Counted from the stretch's first letter, positions 32,898 to 41,296 are shown. The stretch is DNA of 64,000 nt from Bacteroidales bacterium UBA1797 (GCA_002319885.1 DCFT01000197.1:8821-72820), one strand, 5' to 3'. The notes: a model not told the origin generated them from the sequence alone. Program-made: numbers and translations.

Positions 32898-33860
32898 TTA
32901 CTTCTTTTTTGTCACATTTGAATATTTTAACAACTGTGCCGGCAGTTTTTCAATGGGTTCTGCGATAAAAGGTATTATGGGTTCCTGTCCATTTTCTCTG
33001 AAGATATTCATTCCTTCCGAACCCAACATAAATTCCAGGAAATTAATAGCTTCTGCTTTCTGAGGTGCATTATTAAGGATGGTAATGCTGTAGTTTATAT
33101 AATCTCCCTTTACTTTCATTTTTAACCCCGGCTTACTGCCTGCAACCTCTGTACTCACTGATGAATAAATATCATTTTTTGAAGGATCTGAGAGATTAAT
33201 TTCTTTTGGGAGTTCAATGTATTTTAATCTGTGTTGTATAGCCACTGACTTATACTGAAACATATAGTCAATAGCATCAGATTCCATCAGCGAAACAAGG
33301 TCCACTTCCTTCGGCCGGATGTATTCTCTGTTCTTAGATTCTAACTTTTCAGCCAATCCGGGTTTGTTATAATACTTCTCTGCCAGCAAAAATGTGAATA
33401 CGGTTCTGTAACCACACGGATCGGAATCCGGATCAGATCTTGAATAGATCACATCATTTTTCTGAAGGATATCCATCCAGTTATGCGAGTTTATTTCTTT
33501 TGAATATTTTGATTTTTCCTGGTAGGCAATTACGATCTCATTGGTGGCAAACCGTATGCTCCAGCTTGCATAATCGGGTATAAGAAGCTCGTTGATAACG
33601 AAATAATCAGAGGAGGCAATTATATCACAGGGTTGCTTAAGTTCTGTAATCTTTCTTGCACAAACAAGGCTACCTGCTGATTCAAGGAATATTCTGGTAT
33701 CAGGATTTTGCTTCTCATATTCCTGAGCTATAGTTTTTAATGGCACTGCCAGCGATCCGGCATGAAAAATAATCAGTTCTTTTTTACCAGCCGGGGATTG
33801 ACTCGAAGAGTCAGATGGGTGAATTAATATTGCCAGTAACATAATACTTAAGATTCTCAT
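32898..33860 (-). CDS. wtpA: Tungstate ABC transporter substrate-binding protein, WtpA-like
   Basis: A 320-residue exported protein with a signal peptide (about 1-20). The mature part matches the ModA/WtpA family: LIIFHAGSLAVPLKTIAQEYE, FLESAGSLVCARKITEL, CDIIASSDYFVINELLIPDYA, RSDPDSDPCGYRTVFTFLLAEKYY and YMFQYKSVAIQHRLKYIELP. Relatives of this kind bind tungstate very tightly. It is the first gene of wtpABC and has a good promoter match upstream. The neighbouring aldehyde ferredoxin oxidoreductase supports tungstate as cargo. Confidence 0.88.
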   Translation of the reverse strand: MRILSIMLLAILIHPSDSSSQSPAGKKELIIFHAGSLAVPLKTIAQEYEKQNPDTRIFLESAGSLVCARKITELKQPCDIIASSDYFVINELLIPDYASWSIRFATNEIVIAYQEKSKYSKEINSHNWMDILQKNDVIYSRSDPDSDPCGYRTVFTFLLAEKYYNKPGLAEKLESKNREYIRPKEVDLVSLMESDAIDYMFQYKSVAIQHRLKYIELPKEINLSDPSKNDIYSSVSTEVAGSKPGLKMKVKGDYINYSITILNNAPQKAEAINFLEFMLGSEGMNIFRENGQEPIIPFIAEPIEKLPAQLLKYSNVTKKK

Positions 33861-33896
33861 AAATTAATAATTAGTAAAGACTGCCGCGAAAAGACA

Positions 33897-33928
33897 CAAA
33901 ATTAATAAATGCTTTGCAGAGACCCCAA
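33897..33928 (-). promoter_or_regulatory. Candidate promoter of wtpABC
   Basis: On the minus strand, TTG at 33928-33926 and TAATTTTG at 33904-33897 fit TTG-N21-TAnnTTTG without mismatch; the wtpA ATG lies 36 bp downstream. A 29-bp palindromic repeat pair lies just upstream. Confidence 0.55.
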
Positions 33929-33944
33929 TAATGCAGTATAATAA

Positions 33945-34030
33945 TTGTAGAGACGCCCGATCCGGGCGTCTCAAATTAAAATAAAAATATCATTTGATCT
34001 GTGAGACGCCCGGATCGGGCGTCTCTACAA
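33945..34030. repeat. Perfect 29-bp inverted repeat pair with internally palindromic arms (GAGACGCCCG)
   Basis: Bases 33945-33973 and 34002-34030 are exact reverse complements, separated by 28 bp. Each arm is itself a near-perfect palindrome, GAGACGCCCG-(ATC or GAT)-CGGGCGTCTC, flanked by TTGTA. The G+C-rich arms stand out from their AT-rich surroundings. The element lies between wtpA and the DUF1697 gene on the same strand and would make a strong hairpin. A degenerate relative is at 34627. Confidence 0.9.
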
Positions 34031-34044
34031 CAATAATGGCAATA

Positions 34045-34593
34045 TTATTTTTTCTTTGCAATATCCAATATGGTGATTATTGTTTTCCAGTTTCTGGCGG
34101 TACCGGATACCCCCATTTTATTTTCGAAATAATTAGTATAAAGTTTTGTCCTTCCAAAACCATTCGGGCAATAAATAAATATATCCCTGCCAGCTATTAT
34201 AAATTTATCGGGCGGGTAGTCAACATTTGCAACTTTTTGAATCTGAGTTGCGGAAGGTTCATCATGAAGAAAGATAACTGCCATTTTTGAAGGATCAAAA
34301 TCCTTTTCTCCAAGGAATGGATTAGTGAAAAATAAATTGTTCATTTCCTCTCTTGTTCTGACCATAACCGGAACGATATAATTAAACCTCTCAAGAATTG
34401 CCTGCTCAAGGTTTACAGAAAGAGCCGAAGGTGGGATGCTCCCAATTTCGCTGAAAATAACATTTCCACTCTGAATATATGTTTCAGCATCCGCTATTCC
34501 AAGTTTAAAATACAATGCAGAAAGGTCGGTCATCTTTATCTTATTATGGCCGGTCATGTTAACGCCTCGAAGGAAAGAGATGTAAGTTTTCAT
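34045..34593 (-). CDS. DUF1697 family protein
   Basis: A 182-residue protein of the DUF1697 family. It begins TYISFLRGVNMTGHNKIKM, the conserved opening of the family, followed by YIQSGNVIF, PVMVRTREEMNNLF and a C-terminal GRTKLYTNYFENKMGVSGTARNWKT. The family is widespread in bacteria and has no established function. It lies between the aor gene and wtpA on the same strand, flanked on both sides by GAGACG palindromes, so it may be transcribed on its own. Confidence 0.9.
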   Translation of the reverse strand: MKTYISFLRGVNMTGHNKIKMTDLSALYFKLGIADAETYIQSGNVIFSEIGSIPPSALSVNLEQAILERFNYIVPVMVRTREEMNNLFFTNPFLGEKDFDPSKMAVIFLHDEPSATQIQKVANVDYPPDKFIIAGRDIFIYCPNGFGRTKLYTNYFENKMGVSGTARNWKTIITILDIAKKK

Positions 34594-34626
34594 GTTAAAA
34601 ATTCTGTAATTGTCTTCCGGAGTAAA

Positions 34627-34655
34627 TTAGAGACGCAAATGTTGAGCGTCTCTAA
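34627..34655. repeat. Degenerate GAGACG palindrome between aor and the DUF1697 gene
   Basis: TTAGAGACGC (34627-34636) pairs with GCGTCTCTAA (34646-34655) around AAATGTTGA. It shares the outer AGAGACG/CGTCTCT part with the pair at 33945 but not the CCCG core. It sits 10 bp after the aor stop and could act as its terminator. Confidence 0.7.
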
Positions 34656-34664
34656 ATTGTATTT

Positions 34665-36818
34665 TTACTGAAAATCTTTAACTACCTCAATTACTTCAGG
34701 GAAGTCCATTCCTATTTTTTTAAGAAATTCGATCTTAGGAACACCGTTTTTATTCCATCCTCTTCTGAGATAAACTGCATCTATCAGTGATTCATACTGA
34801 TTCTCACGATATTTCCGCAAAACCCTCATCTTTTCAATTGTTGTTTTTCCTTCGGGGTCGAATCCAACCTTTTGCATGAGCTGTTTATCATATCGCTCCG
34901 ATCTTGATTCGTATTCTTCTGTTGTAACAGGTCCTGCGGCCCGATATGGTTGTCGGTCGTGAATACGCGTTCCATATCCACGCCTGAGATTAAAGACCCT
35001 TTGAAAATTATAAACCCGTTCTGAATCTTCCACCAGTCTTTTTTTGTCAAACTCCCTACCCGTAACTGCCTTATAAATAGTCACATAATTATCAACATGC
35101 TCAGGTACTTTTGCAGGTTCATCAGTCTGGGCATTATTTTCCGGCTCAACGTCATTCCATGGAAGTTTACAAAGCCCGACAAGTCCGAACCAGGTGCGGA
35201 ACATAGGGAAATAGTGAAGGGCTTCAGCTTTATTTTCAAATGTTGGTATCTGGTTATTTACCATATCCATGAATATCAGCCAGGCTTCGTCATGCTGCGG
35301 ACCTTTATTTGTAAGAGCAAAACCACCTTGCTGGGCAAGTGATTCTTTCGACATATACTGTGAATACTCAAGACCTTTGTTTTCCATTCCTATGTCGTTC
35401 AGAAATGCAGCCTCGCCCCATCCGTTATTTATGAATAGTTCTTTCATTCTTCGAACGCCTGTGCCGGCAATTTTCCCGAATCCTTCTCCCCTGGAAAGCT
35501 GGTGCAACAATTCAAGAGCAGCTACAGAGTTTCCAAAGTTCAGATCAAGGCCACCAGTCCTGTCCTTATTCAGAATTCCGTTCTGATAGCATTCCATTAT
35601 AAATGCTGTAAGCGTACTCCAGGTTATAGTACAGATCCCATAGGTATCGCAATAGAAATTTGTTTCAATTATATATTCAGGATCGAAAATTCCGCAATTC
35701 GACCCAAGTCCTGCAGCGTTCTCATATTCAGGACCATCCACAATAACTTTCTGCCCTTTATAAGGACCCGTTTTCAAAACAAAATCATCGATACCTTTAC
35801 TGCACGACATATTACATCCGATCCAACAACCATCTGGTATATTTTGCGTGAAATGGCTTTTCCACACTGATGAATCTATCTTGTAAGAATCGGGATGGCT
35901 TCCAAACTTATAATTCATAACAGGCAGCAGGTCATGATCATTCATTACCTCCATAAGATGAGCTGTTCCGATCTCTCTCATCTGGCACTGTTTGGCGTCC
36001 AGTTCGCGTATTTCCCTGTTAAATCTCTTACCTCTCTCCATTATAGCCTCAAGGTCGACAACATTATTAAGATTGCCTTTTACCCCCGGAATCTTACACA
36101 CAAGAGCTTTTATCTTTTTATTACGAAATACTGACCCAATGCCGCCTCTTCCTGCCTGTTTAAACCGAACCTTTTTCCTTTTTAAATCATAAAAACTAAA
36201 GTTTAACATGCCGATCAATGAATGTTCAGCTGCTGATCCTGTGGAAACTACCCCGATATATTTTTTCTCACTGTCATTATCAGCAAACATATCTGTTAAT
36301 TGTTCTCCCAAAACATGGCTGTCAACAGCTTCTGCAGGAGCTTCGAAAATTTCAACCCTGTGATTTATACCATCAATGAAGACAATAACATCTTTCTCTG
36401 CTTTTCCCTGGATCTCTATTGCGTCAAACCCTGAAAATTTAAGGAAGGGTCCAAAAAATCCACCTACATTGCTATCCATTACAGAGTTGGTCTGAGGCGA
36501 AATTGTGACTACCAGCGATTTACCTGTTCCTGAATATTGAGTTATACCCCCGATCGGACCTGAAGATATAATTATCTCATTTTCAGGATCATCCCATTTT
36601 GTTTCAGGTTTGGTACCATCCCAGAGAAGCCGCAGTCCATATCCTTTTCCACCTATGAATTTTTCTTTCATTACAAGCGGAACATCCTTATCTTTTATTT
36701 CTGTCGTACCTACATTAATGTAAAGGATCTTATCTGTATAACCTTTATCCAGCGGGGTCCATTTATAATCCCATCCTTTTAAAAGTTTATGTTGCGATTT
36801 TATTGACTCTGTGTCCAT
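34665..36818 (-). CDS. aor: Aldehyde ferredoxin oxidoreductase family protein (tungsten type), long and divergent
   Basis: A 717-residue member of the AOR family, about 100 residues longer than Pyrococcus AOR. The tungstopterin-binding N-terminal domain shows KFIGGKGYGLRLLWD and SGTGKSLVVTISPQTNSVMD followed by NVGGFFGPFLKFSGFDAIEI. The cluster ligands appear as Cys331-x3-Cys335-x3-Cys339 (GCWIGCNMSC), with a fourth at Cys550 (LVGLCKLPW). Classical AORs have Cx2Cx3C, so the first spacing is one residue longer. Such enzymes oxidise aldehydes (or reduce acids) with ferredoxin. The nearby wtpABC, moa/moe and ThiF/ThiS-like genes fit cofactor supply. The substrate is unknown. Confidence 0.88.
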   Translation of the reverse strand: MDTESIKSQHKLLKGWDYKWTPLDKGYTDKILYINVGTTEIKDKDVPLVMKEKFIGGKGYGLRLLWDGTKPETKWDDPENEIIISSGPIGGITQYSGTGKSLVVTISPQTNSVMDSNVGGFFGPFLKFSGFDAIEIQGKAEKDVIVFIDGINHRVEIFEAPAEAVDSHVLGEQLTDMFADNDSEKKYIGVVSTGSAAEHSLIGMLNFSFYDLKRKKVRFKQAGRGGIGSVFRNKKIKALVCKIPGVKGNLNNVVDLEAIMERGKRFNREIRELDAKQCQMREIGTAHLMEVMNDHDLLPVMNYKFGSHPDSYKIDSSVWKSHFTQNIPDGCWIGCNMSCSKGIDDFVLKTGPYKGQKVIVDGPEYENAAGLGSNCGIFDPEYIIETNFYCDTYGICTITWSTLTAFIMECYQNGILNKDRTGGLDLNFGNSVAALELLHQLSRGEGFGKIAGTGVRRMKELFINNGWGEAAFLNDIGMENKGLEYSQYMSKESLAQQGGFALTNKGPQHDEAWLIFMDMVNNQIPTFENKAEALHYFPMFRTWFGLVGLCKLPWNDVEPENNAQTDEPAKVPEHVDNYVTIYKAVTGREFDKKRLVEDSERVYNFQRVFNLRRGYGTRIHDRQPYRAAGPVTTEEYESRSERYDKQLMQKVGFDPEGKTTIEKMRVLRKYRENQYESLIDAVYLRRGWNKNGVPKIEFLKKIGMDFPEVIEVVKDFQ

Positions 36819-36904
36819 AATTTAAAGTATTATAAGCTTGTATACTTATGATAGATAACATCAAAATTAAAATAATATTGGCTGTTTTAGTATGATAATG
36901 ATCA

Positions 36905-36938
36905 CAAAGTTATCTTTTTCATTTGCTGATTTAACCAA
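36905..36938 (-). promoter_or_regulatory. Candidate promoter of aor
   Basis: On the minus strand, TTG (36938-36936) and TAACTTTG (36912-36905) are 23 bp apart, the long end of the accepted spacing. The -7 match is perfect. The leader to the ATG would be about 85 bases. Confidence 0.4.
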
Positions 36939-36946
36939 CAGCCACC

Positions 36947-36977
36947 TTGTAAAAACATTAAAAGGTTCTTATCTTTC
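36947..36977 (+). promoter_or_regulatory. Candidate promoter of the thiF/thiS-like pair
   Basis: TTG (36947-36949) and TATCTTTC (36970-36977) are separated by 20 bp; the last base departs from TAnnTTTG. The ATG is 42 bp downstream. It lies next to the divergent aor promoter, so one regulator could control both. Confidence 0.4.
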
Positions 36978-37019
36978 GCAGTGATAATTGAATAATGAAT
37001 AAAATGACCCCAGGCATAA

Positions 37020-37607
37020 ATGAGATTCTCTGAGATTAGCGCTCATCTTTCAAAATTCAGGGTCGGAATTGCCGGAGCAGGAGGCCTTGGTTCAAACTGT
37101 GCGGTTGCACTTGCCAGAAGTGGTGTCGGCACTCTGGTTATTTCTGATTTTGATGTCATTGAAGAACTGAATCTAAACAGACAATACTATTTCAACGACC
37201 AGATTGGTCTTATGAAAACAGTTGCCCTGAAAGAAAATATTGCACGAATTAATCCTGAGGTCCATGTAATTATTCATCAGAAAAAGCTGGACAGTAGTAA
37301 TATTTCTGAAATCTTTTCAGGTTGTAATATTATTGTCGAAGCATTAGACAGCGCAGCCATGAAAGGGATGCTGATCGAAACTGTTCAGATAAAAATGCCA
37401 GGCATTCCCCTGGTAGTAGGATCAGGAATGGCGGGATGGGGAAGGACCAATGATCTCACTTCCAGAAAAATAGATGATACATTGTATGTTTGCGGAGATG
37501 AAAATTCAGAAGTATCTGATAGTTTACCAGCTGTAGCAACTCGTGTCGGAATTGTAGCTAATATGCAGGCTAACATAGTAATCGAATACCTTATGAATAT
37601 TATATAA
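37020..37607 (+). CDS. thiF: ThiF/MoeB-family adenylyltransferase (short ThiF type)
   Basis: A 195-residue E1-like enzyme that would adenylate the C-terminal Gly of a small sulfur carrier. It has the nucleotide-binding GIAGAGGLGSNCAVALARSGVG, DFDVIEELNLNRQYYF and the VEALDSAAMKGMLIE loop. Only one cysteine (VCGDENSE) follows, and there is no rhodanese domain; its length fits the short second ThiF family. The next gene encodes a ThiS/MoaD-like protein ending in Gly-Gly, its evident substrate. The divergent position next to aor and the absence of thiG and thiH here suggest the pair may serve molybdopterin or tungstopterin sulfuration; this is inference. Confidence 0.85.
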   Translation: MRFSEISAHLSKFRVGIAGAGGLGSNCAVALARSGVGTLVISDFDVIEELNLNRQYYFNDQIGLMKTVALKENIARINPEVHVIIHQKKLDSSNISEIFSGCNIIVEALDSAAMKGMLIETVQIKMPGIPLVVGSGMAGWGRTNDLTSRKIDDTLYVCGDENSEVSDSLPAVATRVGIVANMQANIVIEYLMNII

Positions 37608-37625
37608 TTGAATATCAATATATTA

Positions 37626-37829
37626 ATGAAAATTCTATTAAATAACAGAGAGGAAGAATTTATGAAGGAGTCATTAAGCGTTAATGATTTTCTCCTGCTT
37701 AATAAGTTTTCGTTTAAAATGAGAATCATAAAAATCAATGGAACATTAATTTCAAAAGATAACTACGATAATACTTTTATCCATAATGGTGATAATGTAC
37801 AGATGATATATCTTATGAGCGGCGGTTAA
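37626..37829 (+). CDS. thiS: ThiS/MoaD-like small sulfur carrier protein
   Basis: A 67-residue beta-grasp protein (MKILLNNREEEF start) with SLSVNDFLLLNKFSFKMRII and a C-terminus of DNVQMIYLMSGG. The terminal Gly-Gly is the adenylation and thiocarboxylation site of this family. I prefer the ATG at 37626 over an in-frame TTG at 37608. It follows the thiF-like gene by 18 bp and is surely its partner. It reads more like ThiS than MoaD by eye, but no thiamine gene is near and no other MoaD is visible in the molybdopterin cluster. Confidence 0.8.
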   Translation: MKILLNNREEEFMKESLSVNDFLLLNKFSFKMRIIKINGTLISKDNYDNTFIHNGDNVQMIYLMSGG

Positions 37830-37852
37830 AAAAAAAATTGTAGGTTTGTGCC

Positions 37853-38194
37853 ATGATAATCAGGTTTAGTTTTATAGAGAAAATCCCACCAATATTCAGG
37901 AATAAATACGTCCTGACCATCATTATTTTTGTGATCTGGGTTTCTCTGTTGGATTCTAATAACCTTATTACCAGGTATAAAGAAATGAAGGAGTTACATA
38001 AGCTCAAAATAGATAAAGAATACTATATCAAACGGGTTGAAGAAGACAAACAGAAATTGCATGAATTGAAAACTGATAACCGAAATCTTGAGAAATTTGC
38101 CAGAGAGCAATACCATATGAAGAAGCCAGATGAGGACCTGTATTTAATCCTTACTCCATCAGAAGACCGGAAGATTACCAGGAAAAACAAATAA
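37853..38194 (+). CDS. FtsB/DivIC-like septum formation protein
   Basis: A 113-residue bitopic membrane protein: a short cytoplasmic N-terminus, one transmembrane helix (about 19-34, YVLTIIIFVIWVSLL), and a coiled coil rich in Lys, Glu and Leu (about 40-85). It closes with EKFAREQYHMKKPDEDLYLI, the ARE...Y...p-E motif of the DivIC/FtsB family that links the divisome proteins FtsL and FtsQ. It starts 23 bp after the thiS-like gene and may share its transcript, though the functions are unrelated. Confidence 0.88.
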   Translation: MIIRFSFIEKIPPIFRNKYVLTIIIFVIWVSLLDSNNLITRYKEMKELHKLKIDKEYYIKRVEEDKQKLHELKTDNRNLEKFAREQYHMKKPDEDLYLILTPSEDRKITRKNK

Positions 38195-38251
38195 GATTTC
38201 TTAATGATTTAGATTATTGGATTGCAGATATCGAAAGACTTTAGGAAGAAT

Positions 38252-39514
38252 TCACTTGATTTTTTCCAATGACCTGTAATACAGGAGTAAATCCAGAGGC
38301 TCTTTTATATCAAAATCAATACCTCTTGCGGCTAGTAATTCGGAGGCAGCTATTTCGACGGGTATCTTTTCGAAATAATCAGTATGGATGAAATTCAGAT
38401 ATTTTACAATTTTAAACATATTAAACCAGCCATAAAACCTTTTCTTATAGGACAAAATTCCTGAGGTGTTGTTTTTTATCTCCATAACTTTTTCAACCCA
38501 ATCTTCTTTATCTAAGAAATGCTTAAGACCATCCGGAACCATTTCAAAGTGTTTAAGCAGTTCCTTATACCCGGTCTCAAAAAAAATATCCTTAAGTTCA
38601 AAAAATATCTGTAATTCTTTAAATGCCTGTACATTATAAGTCATAAACGTTGAACTTTTATCAGCTTTAAGTTTACCTATTGAAGCACCTGTACCAAATG
38701 GCACTCTCAATGAAGCTCTTGGTGACGGATAGACTGTGGTGGAATTTAAGTTAAAATAGCCGCCTGCAGGAACAAGCTTCTGTATAAAATAAAAGTCCTC
38801 TCCAGCCTGCCGCCTGTTCATGCCTCCTGCCTTGATATACGTCAGGGCTTTTACTGCAATTGCTGATCCGACAGTGTGAAAGACATAGGGAAACCCTGAA
38901 AAGTAAAGTCCCTGAAAATAGTAGCGCAGATGCAACTCGTAGAATGTAATATATTTAATTTCACTTTCCTGAAGACCGTCACCTGAAAGAGGATGTTCAA
39001 AATAGATTGAACAAGCTTTGCGGTCCTCCCGTTTGAACAATTCATTGCATACAGCTTTAAAATAATTCCGATCAACGGTACAATCTGCGTCGAGATTGAT
39101 AATGACCCCGTAAGGTTTATTAATGGAATTGAAACGACGAATTGCCTCATCCATTCCTGTCTTTCGTGCAAGACCAACTCCCCACCCACTTATAGTTTTC
39201 TGTGCAACTATAAAAGCAAAAAGCCGGAAGAAACAGTGATTGTTTTTTTTCTTCCAGCTTTCAATATTGTTTAAGGTTTTTGTATTATTCTCTATACTTT
39301 CGGGGGTTGCATTATCCGGAGCATTTATGACAATTATGACTTCTGTTTTGCATTCCGGTTCAGTACAGGTTATAAGAGAATCAAGTAATTTGCTTATTCC
39401 CGGTTCATTGTATGCAGGAACAACTACAATAATACCTGTCTCCTTATCAGGTGCCTCACTGATTTTTTGGGGGAACAAAGCTCTTTGTTCCAGATAGGTT
39501 GAGGCAAAACCCAT
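38252..39514 (-). CDS. Glycosyltransferase family 2 protein
   Basis: A 420-residue GT-A-fold glycosyltransferase. The nucleotide-sugar-binding start is IIVVVPAYNEPGISKLLDSL; the metal-binding DxD-like motif is in INLDADCTVDRNYF; an acceptor-side GEDFYFIQKL motif follows (ED as general base). No transmembrane helices are evident. It may build cell-surface polysaccharide or lipid glycans. It is five bases from the OmpH-like gene upstream, so they are probably co-transcribed, but no other polysaccharide genes are present. Confidence 0.85.
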   Translation of the reverse strand: MGFASTYLEQRALFPQKISEAPDKETGIIVVVPAYNEPGISKLLDSLITCTEPECKTEVIIVINAPDNATPESIENNTKTLNNIESWKKKNNHCFFRLFAFIVAQKTISGWGVGLARKTGMDEAIRRFNSINKPYGVIINLDADCTVDRNYFKAVCNELFKREDRKACSIYFEHPLSGDGLQESEIKYITFYELHLRYYFQGLYFSGFPYVFHTVGSAIAVKALTYIKAGGMNRRQAGEDFYFIQKLVPAGGYFNLNSTTVYPSPRASLRVPFGTGASIGKLKADKSSTFMTYNVQAFKELQIFFELKDIFFETGYKELLKHFEMVPDGLKHFLDKEDWVEKVMEIKNNTSGILSYKKRFYGWFNMFKIVKYLNFIHTDYFEKIPVEIAASELLAARGIDFDIKEPLDLLLYYRSLEKIK

Positions 39515-39519
39515 TATGC

Positions 39520-40119
39520 TTATTTCTTCTCAGCCTTATACTTTTTATTAATGGCGTCGAGAACCTTTGGTGTTATATCCAATGAACTATCACTGTAAAG
39601 AACCACACTTCCAAAACTTTTTCCAAGAATATACTGATAGTTAAATTCAGATTTGTTTTCCTCAAGGAATTTTGTAATATATTCGAGTACCTGACGATTC
39701 ATTACCTGTTCTTCTTCTGCCAGGTTTGACTGAAGTTTATCACGCAACGATACAAGATCCTGTTGCTGCTGAACAAGCGATTGTTCAATCTGGGCTGCGG
39801 TAGCTCTTGTAACCAGTCCTTTGTTTACTTTATCCTGATAATCCTTTGCATCTTTCTGATATTGACTCCCTTTTGAATTTAGTTCTGCTTCCGCGCTTTT
39901 TTGTTTTGACAACAATTCGTTTCTCTTATCCAGAAACATATCAAACTTAAAAATAACTGTATCGATATTAATATAGGCAATCCCTGTTGACGGAGATCCG
40001 CTATTATTCATTGGAGTTACACTTTTCATGTTTTTTTTATTTCCTGAAAAATGTAAAAAATAAAGACCTGCCACAGCCAGGAACAGAACAACATACAGAA
40101 TTACAGATAGCTTCTTCAT
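39520..40119 (-). CDS. OmpH/Skp-like periplasmic protein
   Basis: A 199-residue protein with a membrane-inserted N-terminal signal (about 5-23, VILYVVLFLAVAGLYFLHF), a short strand AYINIDTVIFKFDMF, a long helical hairpin of tentacle type (about 60-150, rich in K, Q and E) and a closing strand SVVLYSDSSLDITPKVLDAIN. This is the OmpH/Skp fold. It is distinct from the two OmpH copies downstream of bamA at 61-62 kb, making a third paralogue in this window. It may chaperone outer-membrane proteins, perhaps for the nearby PorP-type protein; this is speculative. Confidence 0.82.
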   Translation of the reverse strand: MKKLSVILYVVLFLAVAGLYFLHFSGNKKNMKSVTPMNNSGSPSTGIAYINIDTVIFKFDMFLDKRNELLSKQKSAEAELNSKGSQYQKDAKDYQDKVNKGLVTRATAAQIEQSLVQQQQDLVSLRDKLQSNLAEEEQVMNRQVLEYITKFLEENKSEFNYQYILGKSFGSVVLYSDSSLDITPKVLDAINKKYKAEKK

Positions 40120-40154
40120 TTCAAATTGAATATTTGTTAAACATTAGTCAGGCG

Positions 40155-40162
40155 CAAATATA
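40155..40162 (-). promoter_or_regulatory. Candidate -7 element of the OmpH-like / glycosyltransferase pair
   Basis: TATATTTG on the minus strand matches TAnnTTTG perfectly, 35 bp before the ATG. An upstream TTG at the right distance is not evident. Confidence 0.35.
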
Positions 40163-40306
40163 AACAAATAAATAAATGACAGTTACACGCATATACAATT
40201 TTAAGCCAGTTTTGAATTATTAATGGCAAAAAAACTTAATGGCACAAAGGAGCAATGGAGTAAAGGGTATTACCATCATTAATAGATTGCCGTATAGCCT
40301 GTGATG

Positions 40307-41296
40307 CTAAAACTCCGGACAAGGGATAGCCTTTACTCTTTTTTTCAACTGGCCTAAAGAAAGGTTATTGAATTCGTAGACAAGAGAGATTTCATGAGCA
40401 CCTCCAGTTGAACCAATCAGATTGGAAATAGTAAAGTCGTAGCTATAACCAATATGAAGCTGGCTGGTTTTTATTCCAATCAGACCAATGATTGCATCTC
40501 CGGCCTGAGAAGTGGCAAAAGGTATTCCCCTGTACCATACACCGAAAATTATCGGATCCTTATAATAATATAGTCCTATATCAGATTGGTAGAATTTCCC
40601 TTGTTTTTGAAAGTTTATTGCAACCGATAGTACCTCCTGACTTTTCTGACGTAACCGGGTTCTTTTAAGAATCTGTGTACCTCCATATAGATTGATTTTA
40701 ACCGGAACGGTTGCATCATCACCATAAAAAGATGTTTTAGGAGTCAGAAGATGATCGAGCGTAATTCCTCCCCAGGTTCTCTCATTATAAACCAGAGCAG
40801 AAGTTGCAAAGTCAACGTCGGCTACATTATCGAAAGGAGGAGGTGTAACGGATGGGGTTGTACCACTACCGGTTATCTGACTGTTAAAGACAAGTTTACC
40901 AATATCTAACCCAAGATAGTAGAATTTAAATTCAGCCCCTGGTCGTATATGCCAATCCTTATTAATATTAAAATCATAAGAATAAAGTAGCCCTATATTT
41001 GTTGTACTCAGATTTCCCGATCCTGCAACATCATAAGTAGCCAGTACACCGATGCCTGAATTGAAATTAGTAAGAGCTTTGTCGAAAGAGATGCTGTATG
41101 TATTAAAAACGCCGGGTACGGCAGGCCACTGATTTCTGTAATTCATTGCAAATCTGTACTGTGAAGTTGCTCCGGCGAAGGAAGGAGAAAGATACAGTGC
41201 ATTTGCGTAAAACTGGGAGAATGTTGGATCCTGACCATAACTATCTGTAAATATGATGAATGACAGTACTAATAAATATATGATCCGCTTCACCAA
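40307..41296 (-). CDS. PorP/SprF-family outer-membrane protein (type IX secretion-linked)
   Basis: A 329-residue beta-barrel with a signal peptide (about 1-21) and the PorP/SprF opening QDPTFSQFYANALYLSPSFAGA, followed by MNYRNQWPAVPGVFNTYSISFD and a late HIGYSYDFTISNL...GGAHEISLVYEF. Proteins of this family dock or anchor partners that carry type-B C-terminal domains, as SprF does for SprB. The gene directly upstream in transcription order encodes exactly such a domain, and a sigma factor gene precedes that. The three form one minus-strand group, with a 197-bp gap before this gene. Confidence 0.9.
   Translation of the reverse strand: MVKRIIYLLVLSFIIFTDSYGQDPTFSQFYANALYLSPSFAGATSQYRFAMNYRNQWPAVPGVFNTYSISFDKALTNFNSGIGVLATYDVAGSGNLSTTNIGLLYSYDFNINKDWHIRPGAEFKFYYLGLDIGKLVFNSQITGSGTTPSVTPPPFDNVADVDFATSALVYNERTWGGITLDHLLTPKTSFYGDDATVPVKINLYGGTQILKRTRLRQKSQEVLSVAINFQKQGKFYQSDIGLYYYKDPIIFGVWYRGIPFATSQAGDAIIGLIGIKTSQLHIGYSYDFTISNLIGSTGGAHEISLVYEFNNLSLGQLKKRVKAIPCPEF

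Noticed and set aside
33945..34030. Terminal inverted repeats of an insertion sequence
   Set aside because: Only 28 bp of non-coding DNA lies between the arms and no transposase gene is near; each arm is itself palindromic, which fits a REP-like element better.
35502..35870. Plus-strand frames of 79-122 residues opposite the aor gene
   Set aside because: They are shadows of a clear AOR-family protein; composition is Ile/Ser/Phe-rich as expected for antisense reading, with no start context or motif.
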